DNA of 64,000 bases from Dermacentor variabilis (Eukaryota > Arthropoda > Arachnida > Ixodida > Ixodidae), in assembly GCF_050947875.1 (NCBI RefSeq), contig NC_134568.1:253819778-253883777 (forward strand), given 5' to 3'. Below the pieces are notes generated by a model, which saw only the letters and a list, made by a program, of their open reading frames with translations, had not been told where the DNA came from and searched no databases. Position 1 is the first letter of the stretch. Every line of letters begins with the position of its first letter. The translations under genes were made by a program, and so were the position numbers. Of the stretch, positions 11,860 through 22,397 are shown in pieces.

Positions 11860-13740
11860 TAGTGTTTGCAGATGCTTAAGTGTCCTTTTCATAACTTATG
11901 TTTTATTTTTTTCAAAGCAAATTGCACCTCACTAAGTGAAGTAGAGTAGCCAGAAGCATAGTGCTTTGGACCTGTCCTGGTGAATCCCGATTAACCCTGC
12001 CTACCTTAGTCAAAGTTTTACCATTAGGCATCTTCACAATAACCAAGTTGACACTACCATAAGCCAGCTAATATGGCCTGCAGAATGGCATTTCTGTGTG
12101 CTCTACAACAAAATAAATTCCACAGCAACCTGTTAGATGAAGGAAGATTCACAAAAGGAAAAAGGGCTAACATGAGGCTACAAACAAAGCCCACAAAGGT
12201 GCCCCAGGTAGCTTCATGCTACAGTGGATGCCAACCTTCATGACTCAACCTCCAACCTTCATGACGATGCTAACCTGTAACCACTGAATTTTCTATTCAC
12301 AAGAATTCATGAGTACTGGTGAAAGTAGCACAGTTTTATTTTCTTGTTTACAAGTTTCGAAAGCAACAGCAGGTGCAACATTTTAGCTTAATTCCTTGAT
12401 GTGCAATTCTTTGTGATGCAAAAAAAAAAACATCAGCCTTTTTATGGGCCAAATGCCTAACCAGTAACCTTTTATAGTGAAGGCTGTTATGGGCTCACTC
12501 TCCTAGTTGTTTTGTTATTCACCAGTGTCCATCAAAGGAATCCCAAGGCGCTTTTTGAGAAGATATGAAGGAAAATATCTGCAGTGCTCCAATAGGACTT
12601 GTACTTCAGACCCTCAGATCCATCTTCCAGAATCACAGTAGACATAAAACATGAAAAATTATATATTAGAGTACACTATGTCACTCAGGTGGCCAGGCTG
12701 TTTCAGCTAAACCACTGGATCATTCACCCGAATTTCACAGACAAGTGGCATTTGGCAGTAAGATTTGTTTGGTACTATTACTAATTATGGGAGCTACACC
12801 CTGATGTTCTGTCCAGAATAATTTGAAAATACATTTTTGCAAAAATAATTAATTGATGCATTAGTGGTACCATCTCTCACAGCCATCCAAAGCCGAGAAA
12901 AAATTTTGCTCTTGTCTACACATGTGATGCACATTTCCTACTTAAACTCAGCAGTGTACATTATACTGCCTTGTTAAAGTGCCCTCACCAGATTTGGGCA
13001 TTGCATACAGACAACTACAATGCATAAATCATGTGCTCATGATTGTGTCTGTAAAATTTCAAAGCACTGCACGGCAAAAAAATTGCTGAAATTATTGACG
13101 AAAGCATGTGCTTTGCTTCCTGCTGGACAATCAAGGTCACATGCATAAACGCATCTTGATCAAACACACTTTCCGCAATGTTACCGAATATGGCACATGA
13201 CCAGTATATCAATCCAATGCAGGACGTGCAAAACTGCCATTGGAGATGCACCGTGGAGCAGATTTGAACCTGATGCAGTCCCTTAGTTCCAGTATGGGAG
13301 GAAGCAGGGAAGGAATGTTGGAGACACCATAGTATTTCATACATAGCAGGCAATGCCGTGGAAGCTGTGCAAGTGGTGCAGTCATACAGGTCTCACTTTA
13401 AGCCTTTTACAGCGCAGTCCTTTTTGATCTGCAAAGTTTTCTGTGGAAGACCCATCTCATATATGTTATACCTACAATTTGTGGGCACAAGTTTACTACA
13501 AATCACAAATGCACTTATGCACATTTGTGTTTCCTGTATGGGCAATACACTATATTTTAGTTGCAAGTACAGGTGATGCACTATGGCCACTAGTCAGAGA
13601 AGTGTGTCCCCCAACTTGATTGCTGGTAAATAGATTCAGATCTGCGGTGTATTTCATGTAATAAGGCATGCTTTGCTACATAAAATTTATAAGACTTAAT
13701 TTACAATATTAGCTCTGTGCCACCAGGTGGCTGTGATGTG
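11860..13740. other. No gene seen; noncoding DNA
   Basis: There are several short frames on both strands and none with recognisable domains. I see no repeat boundaries that I can define. Confidence 0.4.
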
Positions 13741-13852
13741 CAGGCCGCTCATGTTTACGCCTCCGCCCGTCCATCAAAATGCCCAGCTCGCCTGCGTTTA
13801 CTGGAATACCAAATGCGCTTGGCACTGTGACAGAATGCTCTCAACATAAGCT

Positions 13853-13925
13853 ACTTGCAGGGGCGTAGCCAAGGGGGGGGGGTCGGGCTCATGGGGCTCC
13901 CCCCCCCCACCACCACCAAATTTTT
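13853..13925. repeat. 'GGGGCGTAGCCA' repeat with G10/C10 fold-back
   Basis: The phrase 'aggggcgtagccaagg' leads into G10 (13873-13882), and after 'tcgggctcatggggct' comes C10 (13899-13908), so the two tracts can pair as a hairpin. The reverse-oriented phrase 'ttgctacgccactgcctgcag' next to a C15 tract occurs at 48253-48287. It looks like a dispersed transposon end rather than a gene feature. The overlapping minus-strand frame is not convincing as protein. Confidence 0.55.
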
Positions 13926-14199
13926 GTACTGTGATGTACCGCCGACCAAACAACCCCCGGTGTCGGAAATCATTCTGGATTTTGTCTAGAATGTATTTTT
14001 CACGCTTGAAAAGACATTTCGGCGCAAAGATTGTGAACTCTGGCTGGATTTCGTGGCAACGCCCATGCATCTGGAGTCGCATAGCGCAAAGATCCCCATC
14101 AGAGCACAAAGTTTTAAGGGCGCTTTGATGGCGAGTGGGCTCGTCGTGGCATCTCGCAGAGGCTGTGGCATCTACGGACTGCATGGATTCCAATTCCAA

Positions 14200-15420
14200 A
14201 ACTTTATGGGTATAAAGATCACCTAAATTTTTGATGTGAAAGGTGCACTGACATTTACAAAGTCGTGCTTTACATTTTCAATTCTGGACCTTTGCGAGTT
14301 AAATGTTCTTATAAACATTTGATGCCAAAGCTGCGTTGACTTTTCTAAAGTCGTACATTGGACCATACAACGAGACAAGCCAAATCAACATACTATCAGA
14401 CAAGATGACAAAGCATACAGCAAGGTCTGATGAGACGAAGCGTTGTGATGGTTCATTCGTGCCATCATGTCACAGAAAAGAAATCAACATTTTTTTTCAC
14501 CTGCACCAAAGCATCCATGTCAAGACACTAAAGCCAGCAAAGGTAACCATGTTCTTATTTTTTCTACTTTGACTTTCATTCGTGAGGACACATTGAGCCT
14601 CTTCAATTTTGTTCTCGCTACCCGCGGGCTGCCAGAGCCAGCCAGAGGTCATGCGTTTTTCACGTGTTGCCCTGACAACCATGTGATGCACTTTGGTGCG
14701 CGTTTTTCTCTGGCCGAGTGGATTTTGGCCTTGGAGAGTTTTGGACGCTTTCTAGCTAGCAGTTGGCAAAAAGAAGCAATGGTCGCTCGCCACCATCATT
14801 GTGGGAACTCGACAGATTACAACGCGTTCGCTTGAGGCCATCACCATCATTTCAATCTTATTGCAACGTCTACGGAAAGTCTTTTATCTCACTAGTGTAG
14901 GATAACGAGCAGCATGCATATGGTTAGTTCTCTGTGGGCCAAGCGTCTCAGGTTTTCTTCAGTATTCCTTGGGTAGCTAAACTGGTGCCCCAAGTAGGCA
15001 TTCAATTGTGGCCAACATGCTTTCCTTTGCGTTTCTTCATTTCGATGCCTCCAACCCACACAGTGACGCAGCGAATTCTCGCTTGGTGAAAGTTAGATTC
15101 CTTTACTTCTTTTGCGAAAAGTAATGGGCCACAGGACTCTTCAGTTGCCAGATACTCTTATTATGTTATTGCGATAGCAATTATATGCACACTCAAGGTG
15201 CATGCCTGTAGTCGCTGTCATGTCCCGTATGAAGTCCAAGGGCGATAACATTGACAGCGCATGCCGCATGCTGTATGTGTCAGTGAAAGTGCGGGGGGGG
15301 GGGGGGGATGAGCCTACGTTGGTGGGTCGGTCTTGTGTGCGCAGCAGAGAAAAGCGGGGAGGAAGCGCGCCACCTTCTGTGATCTGTGATTGCACAACAT
15401 GTTTATTTGTCTTGTTTGAC
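14200..15420. other. No gene seen; contains a G15 tract
   Basis: A G15 tract lies at 15293-15307. Frames near 14467-14835 are open but have no family resemblance. The stretch is probably old repeat DNA. Confidence 0.4.
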
Positions 15421-15428
15421 GCATTATA

Positions 15429-16533
15429 CAGGTTGTTTTAGCTAACTTTAACCAGAGTTTTGACCACCTGACGATTTTTAACGTGCACCTAAATCTAAGT
15501 ATACGGGTGTTTTTGCATTTCGCCCCCATCAAAATGCGGCTGCCATGGCCAGGATTCGATCCCGCAACCTCGTGCTCAGCAGTCCAACACCAAAAGTCAA
15601 GAGGGTTGAGGTCGGGTGACCTCGCAGGCCACAGGACAGACCGTTTTTCCCTATCCATTGCCCTGAGAAGGTAACATCAAGCCATGCTCGTGCTTGACTG
15701 CAGCTGTGGGCTGGGGCCCCATCGTGCTGATACCACATTGCGTCAAGCTGGGCTGGTGGCATGTTGCAGCAGAAGTCTTCAACCAGCCCTTTGAGCAACT
15801 CACTCTTGCCGGCCAGAGTGTTGTTCAAAAACACTGGGCCAATGACTGTGCTATCGTATATTCTGCACCAAACGTTAAAAGACCACTGATATTGGTGGCG
15901 GGATATTCCTAGCCAGTGCGGACTTTGCTCACTGCAGTAGTGTGCGTTGTGGATATTTACTTGGTAATTTCGGGAAAAGTTCACTTGGTCAGTTCAGAAA
16001 CCTTGGTGAAAAAGTCGGAATCCTGCTCCTCCTGAATCAAAATCCAACTCGCAAAGTCTAGTCTCTTCTGGCGATCCTCCAAAAGAGACTCCCAAAAGGC
16101 TCTCCTCCAAGAGACTCCCAACGCCTACGTCGCTGCCCTGTAGCCTTTTAAGCGGCAGTGTGCCTATGGCTGTTTGAGTGCGGAACGTTGGGGAGCAGTG
16201 CAATCACAACGCGCAAGCAGGCATGTCACTTGGTGTTTTGTATTTCGCAGGCACCATCAGTAAGCTGAAATACACTAATACTTAAAGATGTGTAGAAAGA
16301 CAGAAACTGTTTATTCGGACATTTTGCAAACCGCTCTGCAATTTTCTAATTAGAATTTTTTTCCCAGCTTCGTTGCTTCAGAAGTTAATCACTCTTGACT
16401 AATTATCATATTAATCGAAGTACAGAAGTACCGTGACACACTGCATACCAAAGTGAGCAATATGCGTTTGGTCGCGTCTTAGAGTGCATCGGCATGTTTT
16501 TTAACTCTGGCTAAAGTTAGCTGAAACACCCTG
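15429..16533 (-). mobile_element. Tc1/mariner-superfamily DDE transposon, decayed
   Basis: Inverted ends (left 'caggttgttttagctaacttt', right 'aaagttagctgaaacaccctg') are flanked by TATA on both sides (15425-15428 and 16534-16537), as expected for a TA target site. A minus-strand reading at about 15984-15590 gives transposase blocks 'WYQHDGAPAHS' and, after a frameshift near 15655, 'WPARSPDLNPLDFWCW'. These are hallmark blocks of the DDE domain (a catalytic D in the first, the second Asp in PDLNPLDF). The catalytic core is frameshifted and truncated by a SINE insertion, so the copy is dead. A further end of this family is at 63307. Confidence 0.78.
15461..15591 (-). repeat. Ruka-like SINE fragment inside the mariner-type element
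   Basis: Read on the minus strand this has the tRNA-like head with 'gagcacgagg' and B-box-like 'GGATCGAATCC', the 'gggggcgaaatgcaaaaac' block and 'taggtgcacgtta'. It starts right after the transposase phrase encoding DFWCW, so it was inserted into, or recombined with, the DDE element. Both its extreme ends are missing. Confidence 0.75.
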
Positions 16534-16539
16534 TATACA

Positions 16540-17250
16540 GCGACTTTTGTTTAGATACGTAGATTTATTGGATACTTATACGTATATTTAAATATCTTGT
16601 TGCGAGGTTTTCTGGATACATGCAGTGAACTTTGTTTCCAGAGACAAGTTTCTTGTTTTTTATCAAGCTTTTATCTTCGCATTTGAGTATTCCATTGTAC
16701 TTCGCATTTCTAATGTATATTTTGCAGAACTGCTGCTTTTTATATGTGATCTCTGTGGCGACTACAATTTTGGTGCAATTACAATACACAACCGGTGACA
16801 GCTGCTCCTGTGCAGTACATTGGAACGAAGGACAGAGTCGCTGAGATTTTTCCCTGGCCGTTGCATATGTACAAAAATGTAAACAAGGTTCGTGAATGAC
16901 AAAGTTTTATTCAAATATTTGTCCTCAACTTGTTCATTTCACGGCCTTTAAATTTATCATATCAGCGGTATGCAGTGCTTTGCTGGTTTTGCACTGATAT
17001 AATTCTAAAGTTCGTGTGATATTTTCTTTCTTATTAAACAGACAAAAAACATGGAAGCATTGATATCAGTTATTTCTGGCACAATTTTTGGGACATAAGA
17101 ATATTCTTTTATGAAAACATGCATATTTTACTTGTCTTGACAGTGCGTAGCGTCCAAGAATTCGTTTGCAGCATCTTTGGCAATGGCAATGCAGTCAATG
17201 CAGCTAATATTCATGTATTTGATCCCTCAGCAAATTCTGTGAGGAGGTCA
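16540..17250. other. No gene seen; AT-rich DNA
   Basis: No supported coding or repeat feature, apart from sequence leading into the CAGGG-family copy that begins near 17250. Confidence 0.4.
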
Positions 17251-18994
17251 AGCTCCAATGTGTCGCCATGTCGCCCGATGCTGTCACTCTATGTGAAAAA
17301 AATTAAAGAAGAAACTACTCTATCCAGTTTGAATAATAAGGAGCACTGTTTATTTTATTCAAAAACAGAGTAGAAGGGAGGGGTAGTAAAATGCACAGCA
17401 AATAAAATGTCATCGAAAAAAAAAATTGCAAATCGAGTGGGACATTCTCAGATACGAATAAAAAGCAGGTGCATACAAAAGCAAATATTTTCGTATAAGA
17501 TATTTCTATCAACTGATAGTAAGCTCAGTGTTACGAGTCTCGAACTTTGTCACAACTGACATGCTCTCTCAACAGCTCGTAAGTCAACCTCGACTGTCGT
17601 GCCATACTCTCAGCCTGCGTACGACACCTCACTGTTGTTTCACTGCTTTAAAGAGTTTAACTTGGTTTGGATGAGGGACACCTGCATCTCAGCATAAGCC
17701 AACAGTTTGTGTTTTGAGCTCAAGCTGCTTCAGAATGGCGGCAGCCCGCTACCTTTCCTGTTCACTCCTCAATGCGTCAGTCTGTTCTGTTCTCATCCTT
17801 CCGCCACTCGTTTGCTCCATGGACCATTTGAAGCATCTTCTTGGTCAGTTGCACAGTCAACGTCCAAATTTTCGAACTGCCTAGGGGGCACGAAAACGTC
17901 CCAAAATTCGGCCAGTTGGAAACAATGAATGAATGTCTTTTACTGCGCTTAAGGGCTCAAATAGCTTTTGTCGCGATACCAATACCGCCACTCGTTTGCT
18001 CCATGGACCATTTGAAGCATCTTCTTGGTCAGTTGCACAATCAGCGTCCAAATTTTCGAACTGCCTAGGGGGCACGAAAACGTCCCAAAATTCGGCCAGC
18101 TGGAAACAATGAATGAATGTCTTTTACTGCGCTTAAGGGCTCAAATCGCCACGGGCACATCTGAAAAAGCCTCGAAGGCCTGTCGGTACACGTATTAAGC
18201 ATATCGGTGCTCGTACTATGACAGGAGATACTGGGTGCACGCGTGTATAATTAAGGAATACATACTGTGTCCCGCGGCAATAGCCTCTTCCCACGCTTAT
18301 GCTTCGCCACAATACTTTTGCGTATGGTTCACCAAGTAACATTTATGTATAGAGAACCGGCATTTGCAACGCACTGTGCTTACCGAGCTTCAAAGCCAAT
18401 CGCGAGGACCACAAAGACGGAGTTGGCGCCATTGCTGACAGCGGCGAATTTTTTCAATTAAAAACACGGCACCCAATGGCAAGAAGCTTAATAGAGAACG
18501 TCGAAGCAGCTATGTCTAGCGTTGCCGCAGTGGTGGCTACGGCTGCCAGCGGAGCTGTGTGCCAGAGTGCCAGTTCGAGGCGGCAAGGTCATTAATGAGA
18601 ACGGCAGCGGTGGTGGCCTTGACTAATGCCGTATCAGACCTGTGGTCACGGCAAAAAGTCGGGAAAATCAGACGGCGAAGGGTTCTTGCATCCGAAATTT
18701 CAGAAGTTCTGATATTGTCTCTATGGGGTACATGGTGGTGCCACGAAGCCATCTGAATTATTGGGCATCCGGAAAGTCTGTCGTCGACTGCACACTGGCA
18801 ACTCCTCCAGCCGGCGGCAGGGCATCAAAGACGATTCGTTACGATTCCTGTCTGTTACTCGAGCCAGCATTAACGAGACTTTCATTCCCTTTCAAGAAAA
18901 TGACAACCAATTTCCTCTGATAGAAGCGAAAATTCCCCCAAGTTTTTCCAGACTGCTCAAAATCCCTGAGAATTCCCGGTTTGTAGACACCCTG
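17250..18994 (+). mobile_element. CAGGG-ended repeat, copy A
   Basis: This 1.7 kb unit matches, in inverted orientation, the segment 57405-58725. Shared stretches include 'gtttattttattcaaaaa', 'agaagggaggggtagtaaaatgc', 'tgagggacacctgcat' and 'ccatggaccatttgaagcatc'. The right end reads 'gtagacaccctg' (to 18994), the same terminus as copy B, which means the family has inverted ends beginning CAGGGTGTCTAC. CAGGG-type termini are typical of hAT elements, but I found no 8-bp target duplication and no transposase, so hAT membership is an inference. It contains an internal 184-bp tandem duplication. Confidence 0.6.
17801..18147 (+). repeat. 184-bp direct tandem duplication
   Basis: Copy 1 starts at 17801 ('ccgccactcgtttgctcc') and copy 2 at 17985. 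They stay nearly identical through 'ctgcgcttaagggctcaaat'; I note changes such as cagtcaacg/caatcagcg and ccagttgg/ccagctgg. The high identity makes the duplication much younger than the host element. Confidence 0.85.
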
Positions 18995-18999
18995 AATTT

Positions 19000-19760
19000 G
19001 CACCGTCGGACACAAGACAAAAATTCATGGCAAATGTCTCATGTGCATTCCAAATGACAAATGTGCTTTGATATGCTTTGCCGCACTAGACAAAATGTGT
19101 GTTATGCCCAATAACAATGCTAGAAGCTCGACAAGAGACTATGCGTTTTGTGAACGGCGCCAAGATGAAATGCCTCCGTATGGTGCGTCGCAAGGATAGT
19201 GATGGCGGTGAAAAACAATGTTTGTACCATCCTGTACACTCGCTTTCGTTGTGAGGCAGTTTGTTTGCTTCCTGTGTGTCGTGTGGCATCTGCAAATAGA
19301 TAAGAGTCGATTTGGCGTAAAACTGAAGCTTTTGTCGCGATACCTGACCGACCTTTCAAAGCACTACCGATTAGGCCTAACGGCCAAGGCAGTGTGCCAT
19401 GGCGAAAACTGGCTCAAGGCCGATGTGACCGGCAAGCTTTCCACAAGCCGTCATCGAAAGCCTGCCGCTCTAGTATGTTCGTATGAGTGGATAACATGGC
19501 GATAAGCTCAGAGATCATGAATACGTGTTTTTGACAAATATCGAAGCTAACTACTGCATTCGTGCATAGAAGTTCACAGATTGACAGATGTAAAGTTATG
19601 AACTGCATGTGCAAATGCGTGAATCTGCGTGCTTGAACACGCGTATCCGATACAATCTCGTGCCTTGCAGTGGCTAATCCTATATCTTTGCAGATAGACA
19701 CTCCTTTCATCGCCATTTCCTTTGTTGGCGTCAAGTATAGGAATTGTTTCGAGTGACCCT
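19000..19760. other. No gene seen
   Basis: Overlapping short frames on both strands show no recognisable domains. A minus-strand frame spans 19414-19734 but has no family resemblance. Confidence 0.4.
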
Positions 19761-19770
19761 TGTACCAAGA

Positions 19771-19828
19771 CAGACCTGCCTAATAATCAGATTGTGGTTT
19801 CGCCACGCAAGAACTCCAGAAATTTTCT
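19771..19828 (+). repeat. SINE 3'-tail fragment, plus orientation
   Basis: The phrases 'cctaataatcagattgtggttt', 'cgccacgcaagaactccagaaatt' match the 3' end of the Ruka-like SINE. Together with the minus-strand copy that follows, it makes a head-to-head SINE arrangement. Confidence 0.5.
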
Positions 19829-19850
19829 TTTGTACCGAAACGATAATTAA

Positions 19851-20083
19851 TAATAATATTTGGGGTTTTACGTGCCAAAACCACTTTCTGATTATGAGGC
19901 ACGCCGTAGTGGAGGACTCCGGAAATTTTGACCACCTGGGGTTCTTTAACGTGCACCTAAATCTAAGCACACGGGTGTTTTCGCATTTTGCCTCCATCGA
20001 AATGTGGCCGCCGTGGCCGGGATTCGATCCCGCGACCTCGTGCTCAGCAGCCCAACACCATAGCCACTGAGCAACCACGGCGG
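19851..20083 (-). repeat. Ruka-like SINE, near full length
   Basis: This is the best SINE copy in the window. On the minus strand the polymerase III A box TTGCTCAGTGG (20074-20064) and B box GGATCGAATCC (20030-20020) are intact at tRNA-like spacing. They are followed by the 'cacccgtgtgcttagattta' block, 'ggtgcacgttaaagaacccc', 'cctcataatcagaaagtgg' and 'ttggcacgtaaaacccc'. Structure and sequence match the tRNA-related Ruka SINE described in Rhipicephalus appendiculatus. It is not a tRNA gene, because the acceptor stem and anticodon arm are not maintained. Confidence 0.85.
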
Positions 20084-20095
20084 GTGGTACCGAAA

Positions 20096-20269
20096 CAAAC
20101 TGAGCGCCGTGGTAAGGCAGCATGCAATGCATCAACCTCAGCTGAGTATCACACTAACTATACTAAATACTGAGTAGCTAATCAAACTGAGCGCCGTGGT
20201 AAGGCAGCATGCAATGCATCGACCTCAGCTGAGCATCACACTAACTATACTAAATACTGAGTAGCTAAT
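20096..20269 (+). repeat. 87-bp tandem duplication (two units)
   Basis: Units at 20096-20182 and 20183-20269 begin 'caaactgagcgccgtgg' and differ by only a few bases ('atcaacctcagctgagtat' against 'atcgacctcagctgagcat'). The array starts right beside the SINE. Confidence 0.85.
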
Positions 20270-20324
20270 CAAGCTGCGAACTGAATTATTTGAATGTTCA
20301 CAAATGGATTCACATAGTTGACTA

Positions 20325-21330
20325 CTGTGAATGTCCGATTTTTCGGACTCTCTACACTCTTAAGCAAAATTACGCCCTTTTGCAACACAACAATAATCGT
20401 CATCTGACTTGTCCGCATTTCCTTTCTTTAACGCAGCGAGCCTGGTACTTCCAAGTCGCAAACAGCATGCCCGTGATCAGCATGACAAAGCATTCTCGAC
20501 AGGAAAGTAGCGAGCGCAGCGTTTTCAAGGAAGGAAACGCAAGCAAGACAGATGACGATTATTTTTATGTGGCAAATATACACCCCGAAGGGTGTACCTT
20601 TGTTTAAGAGTGTAGGGGCCACGAAAACATCTGAAAGAATGAATGCACGCCTTTTACTGGTCCCAGGGCTCAAATCGCCACAGGCACATCCAAAATAGCT
20701 CTGAGGGCCTGCCAGTACACTTATTAGGCGTATAGATGCTCGTATTGTGACAGGAGACGGAGAATGCACACATGTATAATTAAGGAATACATACTGTGTT
20801 TCGTGACAATTGCCTCTCCCAATTTTTGGTATGCTTCACTGCAATACTGCGTGTATGCTTTACCGCATACACTGCTGTATTAAGGCGAAGCTGATTTTTG
20901 GGAACTGGCATTATGCAACACGCCGTACCTTCCGAGCTTCGAAGCCATTTGTAAGGACTAGAAAGGCGGCACCATTGCTAACAGTGGCTAATTGTTTCAG
21001 TGAAAAACACGGCACCAAACTGCGAGAAGCTTGGTAATAAAGGTCGAAGGAGCTAGGCCTAGCGTTGCCACGGTGGTGGCTATGTTGCCAGCGGATCTGT
21101 GTGCAAGATAATCAAAATGGTGGAGGCGGTGGCTTCGATCAATGCCATTTTGGACCTGCGGTCATGGCAAGAAGTCTGGAAAATCGAACAGCGAAAGACA
21201 GTTGCGTCCGAAATTTCGGACATTCTTGACTCTGTGAGGTACCGGGGCAGTGCCGCGAAAGCGTCCGAAAAATCGGTCGTTGATTGGAAACATTGCATGG
21301 CCGTGATAATGCGAAAATACCGCACTTTTG
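20325..21330 (+). mobile_element. CAGGG-family repeat, copy C (partial, diverged)
   Basis: Segments such as 'gggctcaaatcgccacaggcacatcc', 'ctgccagtacacttattaggc', 'aattaaggaatacatactgtg', 'gcgtccgaaatttcgg' and 'ggcacca' parallel copy A (18140-18760) in the same order. Neither terminus is clear. No coding region. Confidence 0.5.
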
Positions 21331-21339
21331 CGCAGTTAG

Positions 21340-21740
21340 GGCAAATCGCACTTGAATGGGCGTAGCCAGGAGCAGGCAAGTCGAATTGTAGCAAAATGGC
21401 GCACTTGGACCACCACTGACTTTGTGTCAGCGCCACTAGATGGTATAGCATGCCTAGAGGGAAGCACGAGAGAAGCCCGGCAGGGCACACACACCTCGTA
21501 TATGACGTGTCTCAGTGGTGACCTTACGGTGTGTCACTACATTGCTTGAATGCTAATAGCATTAACATCGACATTCACAGTGACATGAGTTCTGCTGAAA
21601 TTTTCTTTATATTGGAAAACACTGTCAATTGCCAACCATGGATAGAAGTATCGTCCAATATGCATTGCAAGTCAGTCTCCATACTTTCACAGAAAACACC
21701 ACCACATAAAGGCTTAATTTCACACTTAAAATGTAAAGAA
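21340..21740. other. No gene seen between repeat copy C and the PARP2 3' end
   Basis: Only short frames. The region downstream of 21745 is likely PARP2 3' UTR on the minus strand. Confidence 0.4.
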
Positions 21741-21745
21741 AAATA

Positions 21746-21751
21746 TTTATT
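21746..21751 (-). terminator. Candidate PARP2 poly(A) signal
   Basis: Minus-strand AATAAA lies 490 bp beyond the PARP2 stop codon, in 'atgaataaatattt'. It would give a 3' UTR of about 0.5 kb. Nothing experimental supports its use. Confidence 0.45.
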
Positions 21752-22240
21752 CATATAATGACACTGAGATCATGTTTCCTTTTACACATGTAGCAGGATT
21801 AATGTATAATGATTTCAAACTGCTTATTACTATCACACAACACAAATGAACACACGAACAAGCTCATGAGACATATGTAATGGACATGCTTTTTGTAAAA
21901 ACAGCTTTTTCAATTAGAAACACACCTTACAATACAAAAAATAACACGCTTAAATTTAAAAAAGTTTTTCAATGTGACTGAGTAGATTAATATGCTTCAA
22001 TGTGTACTAGGCACATCAGTAAATGCTTTAAAAGACATGACAAGTTGACTGGAGAATACTTTACAGAGTAAAGTGTACTTTGGAGTTTTTCACATATTGC
22101 ACTAAAAAAAGGGGGTGGGGGGGGGGGGGAAGAGAAAAGGATTGAAAAAATACTTTTTCAGGCTGCACCTAACAGTGCAATGCACAAAGTGCAATAATTA
22201 TCACAGTTAGAAACAGTGAAAATGTGTGTGCTGTACGAGG

Positions 22241-22397
22241 TTACTTTTTGGCCCTCTCTTTTTCAAATTTTACCTTAACAAGGTATGTCATCTTCACCTG
22301 GTCAGTATTGTACACAATATACTCATTATACAAAAGGGCGGTATTTAACTGCTGACGTCGTATCAGCTTCCCACAGGCCAGCTTGACTCCATTTGAC
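22241..22397 (-). CDS. PARP2: PARP2 last exon with catalytic glutamate and stop
   Basis: The acceptor 'tctttgcag' is followed by one base completing a codon, then 51 codons and TAA. The decisive motif is 'LLYNEYIVYN' (human LNYNEYIVYN); its Glu is the catalytic residue of the H-Y-E ART triad that supports chain elongation. It is followed by 'DQVKMTYLVKVKF' (human NQVRMRYLLKVQF) and a basic tail ending KKstop. It lies 15 kb from exon 9, across Gypsy, LINE, Tigger and fold-back insertions. Confidence 0.93.

Noticed and set aside
20020..20074. tRNA gene
   Set aside because: A and B boxes are present but the acceptor stem and anticodon arm are not; the rest matches a SINE.
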